From Sphingobacterium multivorum (GTDB lineage Bacteria > Bacteroidota > Bacteroidia > Sphingobacteriales > Sphingobacteriaceae), in NCBI RefSeq assembly GCF_900457465.1, contig NZ_UAUU01000011.1:682001-746000 (forward strand): a DNA stretch of 64,000 bases, in the 5' to 3' direction. The position numbers and the translations under genes are program-made. Shown here piece by piece: positions 45,028 through 56,500 of the stretch. Within the stretch, counting starts at the first letter, position 1. The number at the start of each line of letters is the position of its first letter. The notes under the pieces are model-generated. The model worked only from the letters and a program-made list of their open reading frames with translations. It was not told the DNA's origin and did no database searches.

Positions 45028-45954
45028 ATGAGTATAGCATTAATACTGAGTAGGGCCAGGGCCGAGGAGTGGAAGGTAGAAATCAATAAATATTTACCTG
45101 AAATAAAGGTGGAGATCTTCCCTGAGATTGAAAATTATGATGCGGTCGAATTTGCGCTTTGTTGGAAACCTGAAGCAGATTATTACACTCATTTTCCAAA
45201 CTTAAAAGTTATCCAGTCTGGGGGCGCCGGAATAGATCACCTTTTTCCCAAAAGTATTTCATCCCATCTCCGCATTTGTAGGATTATCGATCCCATGTTG
45301 AAAAGCGATATGTTTGAACATGTTTTGACTTGCTTGATGCATTCGATGAAGAAGTTTTCGGCTTATATAAACGAAAAAGAAAAGAAACATTGGCAGCCCT
45401 TGCTATACAAATCAATTGGTGAAACCAGGGTTACTATCTTAGGATTAGGCGAAATTGGTGGTTATGTGGCTGAAAGGTTGGTCCAATTGGGATTCAACGT
45501 AAATGGGTGGGCTAATTCACCTAAAAATCTTAAGGGAGTGAATTCGTTTACTGGAATGAAAAGACTTCGTTCTGCCCTTGAAGACACGGATTTTATGGTT
45601 AATATCCTACCATTGACCGATGCAACAAAGGGAATTCTAAGTTGTGATTTGTTCAATTTGTGCCCAAAAGAAACTGTACTCGTGAACGTTGGTCGAGGGG
45701 AACATCTCGTGGAAAGTGATTTGTTGGATGCAATTGATGGAAAGAAAATTGCCGAAGCATATCTGGATGTATTTCATCAAGAACCATTACCGCAAGATCA
45801 TCCCTTTTGGGATTGCCCATCCATTGTGATAACCCCGCATGTTGCGAGTAGGACAAATATTGGCTCTTCCGTCTTACAAGTGGTGGATAACTATCGAAGA
45901 ATGGTTGACGGGCGACCTTTGCTCAATGAGGTTTCTTTACAAAAAGGTTATTAG
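45028..45954 (+). CDS. ghrA: D-2-hydroxyacid dehydrogenase (glyoxylate/hydroxypyruvate reductase A type)
   Basis: An NAD(P)-dependent reductase of 2-oxo acids such as glyoxylate and hydroxypyruvate. The Rossmann motif is VTILGLGEIGGYVAERLVQLG. The catalytic triad is visible as Arg in NVGRGEHL, Glu in FHQEPLP and His in ITPHVAS. The N-terminal half (FALCWKPEADYYTHFPNLKVIQSGGAGIDHLF) fits the GhrA subgroup. Length 308 residues. Single-gene unit, cytoplasmic. Confidence 0.9.
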   Translation: MSIALILSRARAEEWKVEINKYLPEIKVEIFPEIENYDAVEFALCWKPEADYYTHFPNLKVIQSGGAGIDHLFPKSISSHLRICRIIDPMLKSDMFEHVLTCLMHSMKKFSAYINEKEKKHWQPLLYKSIGETRVTILGLGEIGGYVAERLVQLGFNVNGWANSPKNLKGVNSFTGMKRLRSALEDTDFMVNILPLTDATKGILSCDLFNLCPKETVLVNVGRGEHLVESDLLDAIDGKKIAEAYLDVFHQEPLPQDHPFWDCPSIVITPHVASRTNIGSSVLQVVDNYRRMVDGRPLLNEVSLQKGY

Positions 45955-46105
45955 CAATTTAAGATGTACGTGGGTTTGCGGCATAATGCATTGATTGGTA
46001 TTTTATCGGATAAGTTTGCAAAGTTGGTTTGCTGTAAACTTATAGGCAAGTGGATTTTATTTTTTAGATTTATATAGTCAATTATCCTTGCTTTATAAAC
46101 AATTT

Positions 46106-48176
46106 ATGAAGGTACAAGTATCTACAAACTTTAGGAAACACGCGCGTAAAACAATTTTATCTATTGTTGTGTTTGCGATTACTTACGTTATTCTACTGCT
46201 CTTGGCAATAGGTATTACTGTTGGTTTTACCATACTTGGAATAATGATTTTCACCGCCAAGCCCATGTTTTACACTGCAATTTTATGTTTGGGCTTACTC
46301 GCTACAGGTCTGACTATACTGTTCTTTTTGTTAAAATTTGTTTTTGCGTCAACAAAAGTTGATACGGGACATCTTACGCAGATATATGAGCGCGACGAAC
46401 CACAATTATTCGCACTTATTCATGAGGTCGTAAAAGAAGTTGATACCAGCTTTCCAAAGAAAGTTTTTCTATCGCATGAGGTCAATGCATCTGTATTCTA
46501 TGACTCTAGTTTTTGGAGTATGTTTTTACCCATTAAGAAAAATCTTCAGATTGGTGTGGGGCTGGTGAATGCAGTTACTCAACAGGAATTAAAGGCTATT
46601 CTTGCACACGAGTTTGGACACTTCTCACAAAAGAGCATGAAAGTGGGTAGCTATGTTTACCATGTTAATCAGATTATCTACAATATGCTGTATAAGAATG
46701 AATCGCTGGATAATATGTTTGATAAATGGGGCAACATCAGTGGGTACACTGCGATTTTTATTGGCATATCAGTGTTTATTATCCAACAGATTCAGCATAT
46801 TTTGAAGCATCTTTACGAATATGTAAATCTCAATTATTTGGCATTATCGAGAGAGATGGAATTTCATGCGGATGAGATTGCGGCACATGTTGCCGGTTCC
46901 CAGGCTTTGGCTGATTCGCTGCTGCGCTTGAGTTTTGCAAATCATGCACTAAATAATGTGCTTACCTTCTATGATAGCAAATTTTCTGAAAATATCCGCA
47001 GTCGCAATATTTATCCCGAGCATCGCTATGTCATGCTCCTGTTTGCGGAACGCAATAGATATCAAGTGCGAAATGGTTTTCCCCAGATCGAATTAGCGAC
47101 TTTAAAAAAAATATGATAAATCGAAATTAAATCTTGAAGATCAATGGTCGTCTCATCCGTCGGATGAAGATCGGGTAAAGGCATTACAGCAGCTTAATAT
47201 TGTCAAGAAAGAAATCAACAACGCACCTGCTATTGAATTGCTAGCTAATCGTGCTGCGGTAACAAACCAGATTTCGGACAAGTTGTTTGCGCAGGTACAG
47301 TATCAACATCCTCCTTCGCTGTTAGAAATAGCATCTTTCAGTGCGGATTTTGAAAATCGGATGAACAAGTATGCTGTTGATCAAAGATTCAATGATTTCT
47401 ATGACTACAATCATCCTGTGCGAAAAGGTGAAACGCCAATTTTTCAGGAACAGCCAAAGCCGACTTTTGATGAATTATTTGCCGATAGTAGAGTTGAAGC
47501 ATTATATGAACTTAATAGCCTGAAAAATGATAAGTATGTCGTTGAAGCAATCGGCAAAGGCGAATTAAAGTTAAAGTCGTTTGACTACGATGGTATAAAA
47601 TATCGTGCTGCGGATGCCTTCGAATTACTGGGGAAAATTGAAGATAATATTGTAGCTACGGAGCATAAAATTACCCTCTATAACCAACAGATCCACTCTT
47701 ATTTTGCACGCTTAGCGGATAACCAGGGGATGTGTGAAGAGTTTGAACGGAGATATTATGATTTTGCTTTTTTCGATAAAAATTATGAAGAGGCACAAAA
47801 ACTTTATGCTGACATGACGGAGAACACCCGGTTTATATTTCAGACTTTGCCTTTCGCAGATATTGAGGCTAGGTTGCGAGACGTCAAACCTATGGAAGGG
47901 GAGTTAAAAAAGAAACTGGCAACACTTATGGCACTTCCTGGAAGCAAAGACGAATTGGATGATACGTTGCTTACGTCATTGGACACATATATCAATAGGG
48001 AATTAATCTATTTTAATGTAGATCGTTACAATGAGGATAATCTTCAAATTCTTTTTAATGCCATCTCGGTCTATAAAAAGTTATTGGATGATCAGCATTT
48101 CGCGAAGAAAAAGCACTATTTAGATTTTATGCTTACCCTTGAGGAGGGTAAGGGGCAGAAAAAAGGACTGTCGTAA
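46106..48176 (+). pseudogene. M48 family membrane metalloprotease, one frameshift
   Basis: Two N-terminal membrane helices are followed by the M48 zinc site H168-E-F-G-H172 (AILAHEFGHFSQKSM) and a third ligand at E252 (REMEFHADEIAAHVAG). The ATG at 46106 (MKVQVSTNFRKHARK) is chosen over a TTG at 46088. The A run at 47104-47111 has one base too many; removing it joins TLKK|YDKSKLNLEDQWSSHPSDEDRV to a 350-residue helical C-terminal region and gives 689 residues. The active-site part is upstream of the break. It would act in the membrane, perhaps in protein quality control. Confidence 0.85.
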
Positions 48177-48227
48177 TTGCCCTTCTATATTGACGGTTTG
48201 TCCCGCTGTACGTCGAATAAAATGGTT

Positions 48228-48235
48228 TAATTTTG
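48228..48235 (+). promoter_or_regulatory. -7 element TAATTTTG upstream of the RibD-type reductase gene
   Basis: An exact TAnnTTTG match 57 bases before the ATG at 48293; a TTTG at 48197-48200 is 27 bases upstream. Confidence 0.4.
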
Positions 48236-48292
48236 AGAGACAGTAACCAATTTTAAATTGGATTTGTTTTATTAAAAACTAAAGTTTTTGTT

Positions 48293-48883
48293 ATGCGGAA
48301 ATTAATAATGAAAATGTCTATTTCCATCGATGGATTTGTTGCGGGCATCCACGGTGAACTTGATTGGATGTTTAAAAGTGGCGACGATCATTCTAGCGCA
48401 TGGGTTTTAAATATTTGTGAATCTGCCGGCATTCATCTAATGGGTCGAAAGACCTTTGAAGTAATGGCTTCCTATTGGCCTGCTTCGACAAATCCTTTTG
48501 CGGCAGCAATGAATGAAATCCCTAAAGCTGTCTTTACAAAAGAGGGCTATCATCCCAAAACAAAAGATTTCGCAGACAATACAAAGCTTCCTGCGAATTC
48601 CTCTTGGATGAATGCCCGGGTTTTTGATGCAGGTCTCATTGAAGGAATTAAAGCACTAAAAGCAGAATCTGGGAAGCCAATATTGGCGCATGGCGGAGCT
48701 GAATTTATGCGAAGTTTAATTGAAACCGGATTAATTGACGAGTATCATTTGATCACACATCCAATTGCATTGGGTACTGGGCTGCCCATCTTTGACGGTC
48801 TTTCCAAACCCTGTGAACTAAAGCTTATGCACGCGCAGGTTTTTCCAGGTGGTGTTGTCGCACATACCTATTGTCCGGCGTAG
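48293..48883 (+). CDS. Dihydrofolate reductase family protein (RibD C-terminal domain)
   Basis: A stand-alone RibD_C/DHFR-like domain: RKLIMKMSISIDGFVAGIHGELDWMF, GIHLMGRKTFEVMASYWP, AVFTKEGY, GLIEGIKALKAESGKPILAHGGAEFMRSLIETGLIDEYHLITHPIALGTGLPIF. Such proteins bind NADPH; most stand-alone members have no proven substrate and are probably not the folate enzyme. Length is 196 residues. The stop codon forms the left end of a 38-base palindrome. Confidence 0.9.
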   Translation: MRKLIMKMSISIDGFVAGIHGELDWMFKSGDDHSSAWVLNICESAGIHLMGRKTFEVMASYWPASTNPFAAAMNEIPKAVFTKEGYHPKTKDFADNTKLPANSSWMNARVFDAGLIEGIKALKAESGKPILAHGGAEFMRSLIETGLIDEYHLITHPIALGTGLPIFDGLSKPCELKLMHAQVFPGGVVAHTYCPA

Positions 48884-48920
48884 AATGAACATACGACATC
48901 TAGATGTCGTATGTTCATTC
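48883..48920. terminator. 38-bp perfect palindrome, bidirectional terminator
   Basis: Two 19-base arms (left arm begins GAATGAACATACGACAT) are perfectly complementary, centred between 48901 and 48902, starting at the last base of the reductase stop codon. The convergent DinB gene ends at 48935. There is no U tract right after it in the forward direction. Confidence 0.75.
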
Positions 48921-48934
48921 CAGCAGCTAGCTTT

Positions 48935-49432
48935 TTAGAAATTCAGTGAATCGGCAGAGGGGCCATAACTTGCTGGAAGGGGAATATCATTGAGTCTATA
49001 GTAAACACCTAATTGTGCCCTGTGATGTGTAATCTGGTTTAATGAATGACGAATAGCACCGTATTTGCTCCAGCTTGCCAGTTCATGGCCGTCATTTTTA
49101 ATGGTCCAGCTTGGAATTAAGTCTTCCTCCTTAGCTGTTTCTAAAGCCTTTTTTCCGGCTTCGTAATCTTCGTCTAATTTTTTTAAGAGATCATCCCGGG
49201 TCAATAGACTTGTGGGCACATAAGCACTTTTGGCAAAGTCAAGTTCTGAAGTCTTTAAAATGGTACTTGGCCATTCGAAAACTTCGACTAAGTGGGTTGC
49301 CAGACGCATCATTTTCATGCTTTTTTCATGTGGGACATATTCATTCTTGCCTTCAGGAAAAAGTGCGATAAAGTTTGTTGTAATTTGATATTCATTCGCT
49401 AATTCTTCTTTTAATTGTGGTAATGTTTCCAT
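48935..49432 (-). CDS. DinB family protein
   Basis: A four-helix DinB/YfiT-like protein of 165 residues. Three His in the usual metal-ligand places are visible: in the second helix (LATHLVEVFEWP) and the last pair (IRHSLNQITHHRAQLGVYYRLNDIPLPASYGPSAD). Members bind a divalent metal and some are thiol-dependent transferases. The C-terminal YG.SAD motif is common in the family. Stand-alone gene with an exact -7 element 106 bases upstream. Confidence 0.9.
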   Translation of the reverse strand: METLPQLKEELANEYQITTNFIALFPEGKNEYVPHEKSMKMMRLATHLVEVFEWPSTILKTSELDFAKSAYVPTSLLTRDDLLKKLDEDYEAGKKALETAKEEDLIPSWTIKNDGHELASWSKYGAIRHSLNQITHHRAQLGVYYRLNDIPLPASYGPSADSLNF

Positions 49433-49796
49433 GTTTTTTACTGTAATAATTTAAAATTCGATTAGTTATCCTACTAATAGCCTTCGCACTGGAATTGTTT
49501 TTTCGTTTAATATTTTTCTTTTCCTACTAAGGTTAAACAAAGATATAATCACAGGGTGACAGCTATGTGTCAGTATGAATTATCGATTTATGATAAAAAT
49601 AAAATAGTGGCAGTTCTTATTATCTCATGTTGTTGAAAACTTGGACTGCAGAGGTTCGAGTATTTGTTTTTTTTATAACGTTTATTTACGCAAGCGCAGC
49701 AAATAATAAAGCAGGTCAAGCGAATTGTAAAAAGGGTGAAAATGAGCATATAGACTAAGTATATTTGATTGGTAATTAATTAAATAAAATAGAACT
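49433..49796. other. 364-bp divergent intergenic region with two -7 elements
   Basis: No gene is seen. The minus strand has TATCTTTG (49545-49538) ahead of the DinB gene. The plus strand has TATATTTG (49760-49767) 29 bases ahead of the ATG at 49797. TGACA/TGTCA (49557-49561, 49568-49572) is a short dyad just upstream of the DinB -7 element. Confidence 0.5.
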
Positions 49797-50369
49797 ATGG
49801 GAAATAAGAAAGCAATATTCACTTTTGTAGGCCTGGTATTGGTTGCAGCAATTGGTATCGGTATATGGGCTTACCGTCTTTTGGGAAATATGGAGGCGGA
49901 TCAGGAAAAAACAGAACAATTATCTTCCCGAATTTTAGCAGGTTTTGGCGATCATACCGCTATTTATAAATATCCAGTACAATTGTCCACAGTAGACTGG
50001 GGGAAGAGCTGTCTAATTCTTGAAAATGGCGGTGCCGGTGATTTGGGAATAACTTATAAGGAAAAATGGAACGAGGCATTGGGAACAATAGATAATTATC
50101 CCGGTGATGCTGTCAAAGGCATTGTTATGATAGCGATGGACATGCAGGAAAAAGGTGAGTATGTTAATAAAATCGGCCAAAGAGATAAAGCTTATCAGCG
50201 CAATTATATCATTAGCTATGTAGATCTCGACAAGAAGGTAGTCATTGCCCGCGATACTCTATATGGTGAGGAGCCGCCTTTGGTGAATCGTTCCTCCGGT
50301 TCGGGAGCTGGTGACTTCCCCTCGGAAACAGAAGTTGTAAATTCGGTCAAAAGTAGGTTGAAGTTATAA
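49797..50369 (+). CDS. Membrane-anchored protein of unknown function
   Basis: One N-terminal membrane helix (AIFTFVGLVLVAAIGIGIWAY) anchors a 165-residue exported domain (FGDHTAIYKYPVQLSTVDWGKSCLILENGGAGDLGITYKEKWNEAL, NYIISYVDLDKKVVIARDTLYGEEPP). I do not recognise the family. The tail is Ser/Gly-rich (VNRSSGSGAGDFPSE). It lies 135 bases before the macroglobulin-like gene on the same strand; co-transcription is possible but not shown. Confidence 0.68.
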   Translation: MGNKKAIFTFVGLVLVAAIGIGIWAYRLLGNMEADQEKTEQLSSRILAGFGDHTAIYKYPVQLSTVDWGKSCLILENGGAGDLGITYKEKWNEALGTIDNYPGDAVKGIVMIAMDMQEKGEYVNKIGQRDKAYQRNYIISYVDLDKKVVIARDTLYGEEPPLVNRSSGSGAGDFPSETEVVNSVKSRLKL

Positions 50370-50504
50370 TTTTTTTTTCTTCGTTTATGGAATTTGATAT
50401 TCTTCGCATCCCTGCACGAAAGTTGAAGTGCCGGATGAAAGAATCTAGTACTTGGCTTTAGGTAAATTTATCTATTTTAAAAGAATTTAGCCAGTATCTT
50501 AAAC

Positions 50505-53500
50505 ATGAAATGGAAATCAATTGTTGTATGCTTTTTAGCTGTTCTGTATTCCGTGGTACTTTGTGGGCAATCGACCTTATTCAATAGTCCGCGTGGATCT
50601 TCTGACTATTATATTTATAAACTGAGCCCAGAAGTTTTAAGAAAAATTCACTTGGGAGAGAAGAAATTCGATGAAACTATGCTCAGCGATTTTTTTCTTA
50701 AGTATAAGGCCGGAAGTCCACAGCCGACTTTACCTCCTGGTAATTATGTCCAGGTCCGCGCCAGTGGAGCTGATCTCATCTATCAGGAATTGATTAGTGA
50801 TAACCTATATGTCAAGATTATCCCAGCAGAAACTTTTGCGATTTGTCTATACGATTCGCTGGGAACGATTATAAAAGATGCACAAGTAAAAGTGAAGGGA
50901 CGTCGCATGTCATTTGATAAGAAGTTTCATTACTATAAAGTTGCCAATGCAAATAATGACGATATTGTCAGTATTGAACATAAGGGTGTCTATCATTACC
51001 TGAGTGTAGAGCGGAGTTGGCCTTACAAAGACAGGGTTCCATTATGGAAAGGGATCAAAAATAGCTTGCTTAGAACAAAGTTTAAGATTAAGAGGTTCTT
51101 TCATAAACAGGAAACTGAACAGACAGAAAGCTTTATGGTTTTTAACAAGCCAATGTATAAGCCAAATGAGCAGGTTAAATTTAAAGCTTATCTTGAGGAA
51201 GAAAAATGGAAACCTTACCGTGATTCTATTGCCGTACGTCTGACAGGTGGATATGGGTATGCCAAAGATACCGTTTTGATCCGACTTGCTCCCTATCGTC
51301 CGGGAATGTACACCTTTGAATTTAATTTGAAGGGGCTTGGCCTTATCCTTGATAAAGATTATGGGATCTCTTTGGAATCTACAAAAACCAAAGCCGTCTT
51401 GCATCAACAGTCTTTCCGATATGAAGATTATGAGTTAAAAAGCCTAAGTTTTAATATGACGTCCGAAAAGACGAAATATGCTAAAGGAGACAGTGTGCGA
51501 CTGAAACTAAAAGCTTTAAATGAAAATGAAATGCCCATATATGATGGGAAAGTAGATTTGCGTGTTGTGACAAGTCCACTTTATACGCTTGATGTAAAAG
51601 CCAATAAGGTTAATTTTATTCCAGATACTTTATGGCAAACGAGCGTTTCTCTCGCAGATGTGGCGGAAAAGGAAATTGTATTACCCGATTCAATTTTTCC
51701 GGCTGACATTGGTCTTACATTTCGGGCTATTGGCACTTATCTAAGTTCAGATAATGAAAGAATTGAACGAAGTCTCGACCTCAATATACTCAACAGCGAA
51801 AAAGAAATTCGTATTGCTGTAAAAGACGGGCATGCAGAGCTGAAGTATTTTGAAAAAGGTGTTGCGATGCCAACAACTGCTCAGCTAATGATATTAGGTG
51901 AACATCGCGAAATGCTGAAGACTGAAAATTTGAGTTTACCTAATTTGGTTTCTATACCCTGGCAGGCTGAAGAAATTGTTGTCAAGTCGAATGGATTGAG
52001 TAAAAGTGTATATTTAGAGGATCAAGAACAGGCACAACTGAATTATCGGTTTTATCGAACTGCGGATTCGGTGATATTGCATGTCAATAATCCCGCTATG
52101 ATTCCATTTTGGTATCGTGTCCATCGTGCTGGTCGTACGATTGCTTCGGGTTATCATACCACGTTAAATAGTAAATTTTTAGCCCGTGGAAAAGACGGGT
52201 ATAGCATGGAAATCACCTATCTTTTTGGAGGAAAATCAAAAGTTATCCAGGAAGAATTACCCTATGTGGAGAAGAATTTAAATTTGGTAGTCAACACGGC
52301 GACGACAGTTTATCCGGGGCAGAAGGCTGACGTGGAACTTTCGGTTACGGATAAGAATGGTAAACCTTTGAAGGATGTTGATATTACGGCCTATGGTTTT
52401 ACCTCAAAATTTAGGTCAGCAACCGCTCCAAATATTACTATGGGTGGTCTGATGCGAAGGGCAAAAGTCTCACAAAATCTTAATTTTAGTTTGGATGATG
52501 ATGAGAAGGCACATCAGGGAGCTCTTCAAAATTGGGCAAAATGGTCTAAAGACATGCAGTTGGATACGATGGCTTTTTATCGGTTTTTATATCCCAAAGA
52601 TTATTATCAGGAGTCTCTTCCTTTAGATGCTGTCAAGAGCCAGATTTCCCCTTATGTCGTTGTAAATGGTGTGGTGCAGGGGATACATTTGGTATGGATA
52701 GACGGCGTGCTGACTTATGCTAAGCAAGAGCAGCAAAACAACAGCAGTATTTTTGAAGTTGCTCCGGGTCAGCATGATTTTAGATTTAGGACCAAGGATC
52801 GCGACATTCGTGTAAGTGGCTTTTATATTGAAAAGGGAAAAAAGATCATTGTTTCCTTTAATGCCTCACAGGATACGATTGGTTTTACCTACCCCGAAAA
52901 AGCATTCAGTAAAGGCCAGATTTTGGTTTACCAATTACCTAAAGAACAACGTGGCAAGTTCTACGAAAACGAATTGACTGAATTGAAGCGCCAGTTGATT
53001 ACAGTAACCAACAATTTTGGAGCCTGGCAATTACCCAATAATAATGTGTTGATTGAGAGGCCAGCATATATCCAGACAGCTGGAGATCTCTATTACCTCA
53101 ATCCCGTAAGAAAAACCGTTTACGATAGTCGGTTGCGTACACAGGTTCCTGTGCCACTGATGGTAGGACCATTTCCAAGGACAGAAATGTATAATGGTGT
53201 GTCCAAAATAGGTACGCTCATGGTTGATACAGCGAAAATTGGACGTTTTGAAATTGAGGGGGGCTATCAATATAGCATCTATAAAAATTATCAAAAGCAA
53301 AAAAGCTGGGATGGCAATCCTTTGCGGATTGATCTGTATGATTTCAAGCCAAATTTAGATTTTCAGGAGAAGGTATGGTCATTGGAGGATATCAAGGCAA
53401 ACGTAGAACGTACTTTCAAAGAGATCATGCAAAATAGCACGGGATTGGCACAATTTGCTACGGTGAAGAAAGGAAAAAATGAGGCTATTTTTAAATTGAA

Positions 53501-56500
53501 TTTAACTTTGGGCAATGATGTTGCACAGAAAGGCATCCGGCCTACATTGATCTTTATTGAACCGACGAATGTCAAGGAGAGAATGTATTTTCGACTGTTT
53601 TACGGTGGACATCGAACTTTTGGAGATCTTCCAGTCGGCGATGTTACTTTGCATATTGTAAAGGATGATTCAACTTCTTTTAGTTTGCCAATCAAACTCA
53701 AAGCCAATGGGATGAATTATCTCCGGCTGGATTCTATTCAATGGAGCAATGCATCCCAAGCGGCAAGATTGGCTTACAAACTTGTACGTGATGAAATTAT
53801 TGTGCGTACCGTAGAAAATCCATTGCGGGATTCTATAAGCCATGGGCAAGAGATTGTTCCGCAGCTCTTAAAAATAGACCGGGAAGATTTTAGAACGAAG
53901 AGAAAGAATAATAAGGTCGCCAGGGTCTTAGTTTATGATAGGGATACGCCATTAATTGGGGCTAAGGTGAGTGTTCCGGATACCAAAAAACGATATTTCA
54001 CAAGCTTTGATGGTAGTGTGGAACTTGAGCTCTCCGATGACAAAAATACGGTACTTGAGATTGCTGCTTTAGGGTACAATACCGCTACGGTCAAAGTCTC
54101 CAGTGGCAAAGATTATTTCGTGGAATTAAAGCCAAGCGAAAATCAATTGGATGAAGTGGTTGTTGTGGGATATGGCGTCCAAAAAAGGCAATCATTGACT
54201 GCGGCAGTGAAATCGATCAATGCTAGGATGGATGGGGTGACTACAGCTATGCTGCAGGGGGCTGTAGCAGGGATTCGTATTCGTGGCGCTGCTAGTCCGG
54301 CCCCCAATGAAAAACCATTGATTTTAGTGGACGGAGTCCCTTTTGAAGGTGATATTTCAAGTCTTGATCCATCGACTATCGCGTCATTGAATGTGATTAA
54401 AGATCAATCTATGCTGGGATTGTACGGTGCGCGGGCCGCCAATGGCGTGGTGATGGTTCAGATGAAAGCTGGAGCATCTGCGACATCGACAGGTGCTGTG
54501 GATATGCCCTATTTGGAATCTGGAAATACGATGCGCGTGAACTTCCGCGATGATGCATTCTGGCAGCCAAAGCTAACTACCGATGCTCAGGGAAAAGTTA
54601 ATTTTGAAGCGACCTATCCGGATGATATTACCAATTGGCGAACATTCTTTATCGCTAAAGGAAGTAAAAATTTCGCCGACATAAAAGAGCTAAATGTCAA
54701 ATCCTTTAAAGCTGTTTCGGCACATTTCGCGACTCCCCGATTTGCCATCAGAAGTGATCAGTTTACAGCCATGGGAAGGGTTGTTAATTATCTTAGCGAC
54801 AGCTTGCAGCTCTTGCGTACCATCAACAATGGGCTGACAACGCAGGAGGCAACGTTGAAAATTGCGAAGTCCTATCGGGATCCTATATCAGTTATTGCCG
54901 CTCAGGGGGACAGCGTCCAACTTGCTTATTCGATCGAATTGTCAAATGGATATTTTGATGGTGAAAAACGTAGCATTCCGATTTTTGAAAAGGGGCTTGA
55001 ACAACATGAAGGAGATTTTAAAGTACTCAACAGTACCGCAGAATATTTACTAAAAACTTCTCCAGCACTAGGCGAAATCACCTTGCATGCCGAAGCAAAT
55101 TCGCTGGAATTTTTACAATGGGAAATTGAATCGATCGATCGTTATAAATTTCTATGCAATGAACAGATGGCTTCCAAATTGAGCGCATTACTTTCCAAAA
55201 AAGAGCTGACAAAATTGATCGGAAAGCCCTTTACAGAGGATAAGAAAATAAAGGATCTTTTGAAGGAGTTACAGAAAAACAAAAATTCCAATCAGGGCTG
55301 GGGTTGGTGGAACAAAAGTGAAACTGTGACCTGGATCAGCAACTATGTGATCGGGGTACTGTTGGATGCCCGAGAAGCCGGCTACCAGGTTGAGATCGAT
55401 ACGGAGATTTATGCAGAACGTGAAAAGACCATGTTGAAAAGCAGCTTGGCTTCGCTGGATGTTCTATTGGATAAAGATAAGCTTCACGGGGCCAAGGAGA
55501 ATTTGTTTAGCTCCTTGATATATCTACTCCGGTTGGATCCTAAAGCTGATTACAAAGATTATTTCTTCGAAATCGACACAAAACTGAAAAGTAAAACCAT
55601 CAAGGATAAACTGTTGAAATATCTGTTGATTTCAAAACTGGGTCTTAAGGATTCACATGCTGCAGATACCGTTCTTAAATACGCGTCAAAGGCTGTCTTA
55701 GGTGGGCTCTATTGGACTTCTGGAACTACAACAGATCAGAAAGGCGGATTTTTTATGCGCCCAACGGAAACCAATACCGAGAATACATTGTTGGCTTATG
55801 GTGTCTTAAAATCAATTGGTGGTCATGATTCAGATTTAGAAAATATCCGTAATTACTTTTTCGCGCAGCGGCAGCAAAACCAATGGTATAATATCTACGA
55901 ATCTTCCCGTATCATACGAAGTATTCTTCCTGATGTACTGAAAGAGGGTGAATCTTTCCAGGCACCGGTAATGGTCATCAATGGCAAACGCGTCACTGCA
56001 TTTCCGTATACGCAAAGCTTTAAGTCGGATGAGCAGATTAAAGTGAGGAAAGAAGGGACGGGGCCGGCTTTTGTGACGGCTTATCAAAATTTTTGGAATC
56101 CCAATCCAGCTGTAGAAAAAGAAAAGGGCTTTGCCGTGGCAACGCGATTTAAGGACAATGGTGCTACGGTAGCGGCACTCAAGGAAGGGAAGCCTGTAAA
56201 ACTTGAAGCAAGTGTAACATTAACTGGTGAAGCTGAGTATGTGCAGATTGAAGTTCCGATACCGGCGGGATGTTCTTATGAAACCAAAACCAATGGATAC
56301 TATAGAATCGAGGCGCACCGAGAGCATTTCAAAGATCGTGTTGTCATTTTTTGCAACAAACTGGGGAAAGGTACACATACCTTTGAGATCGAACTTTTAC
56401 CTCGTTATACCGGGACTTATACTGTCAACCCCGCGAAGGCTGAATTAATGTATTTCCCGACATATTATGGAAACGAGAAAATGAAAGAAATCGTGGTGGA

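Noticed and set aside
48883..48920. Insertion-sequence end or attachment site
   Set aside because: Only one copy is visible, with no transposase or integrase nearby and convergent genes on both sides, so a terminator is more likely.
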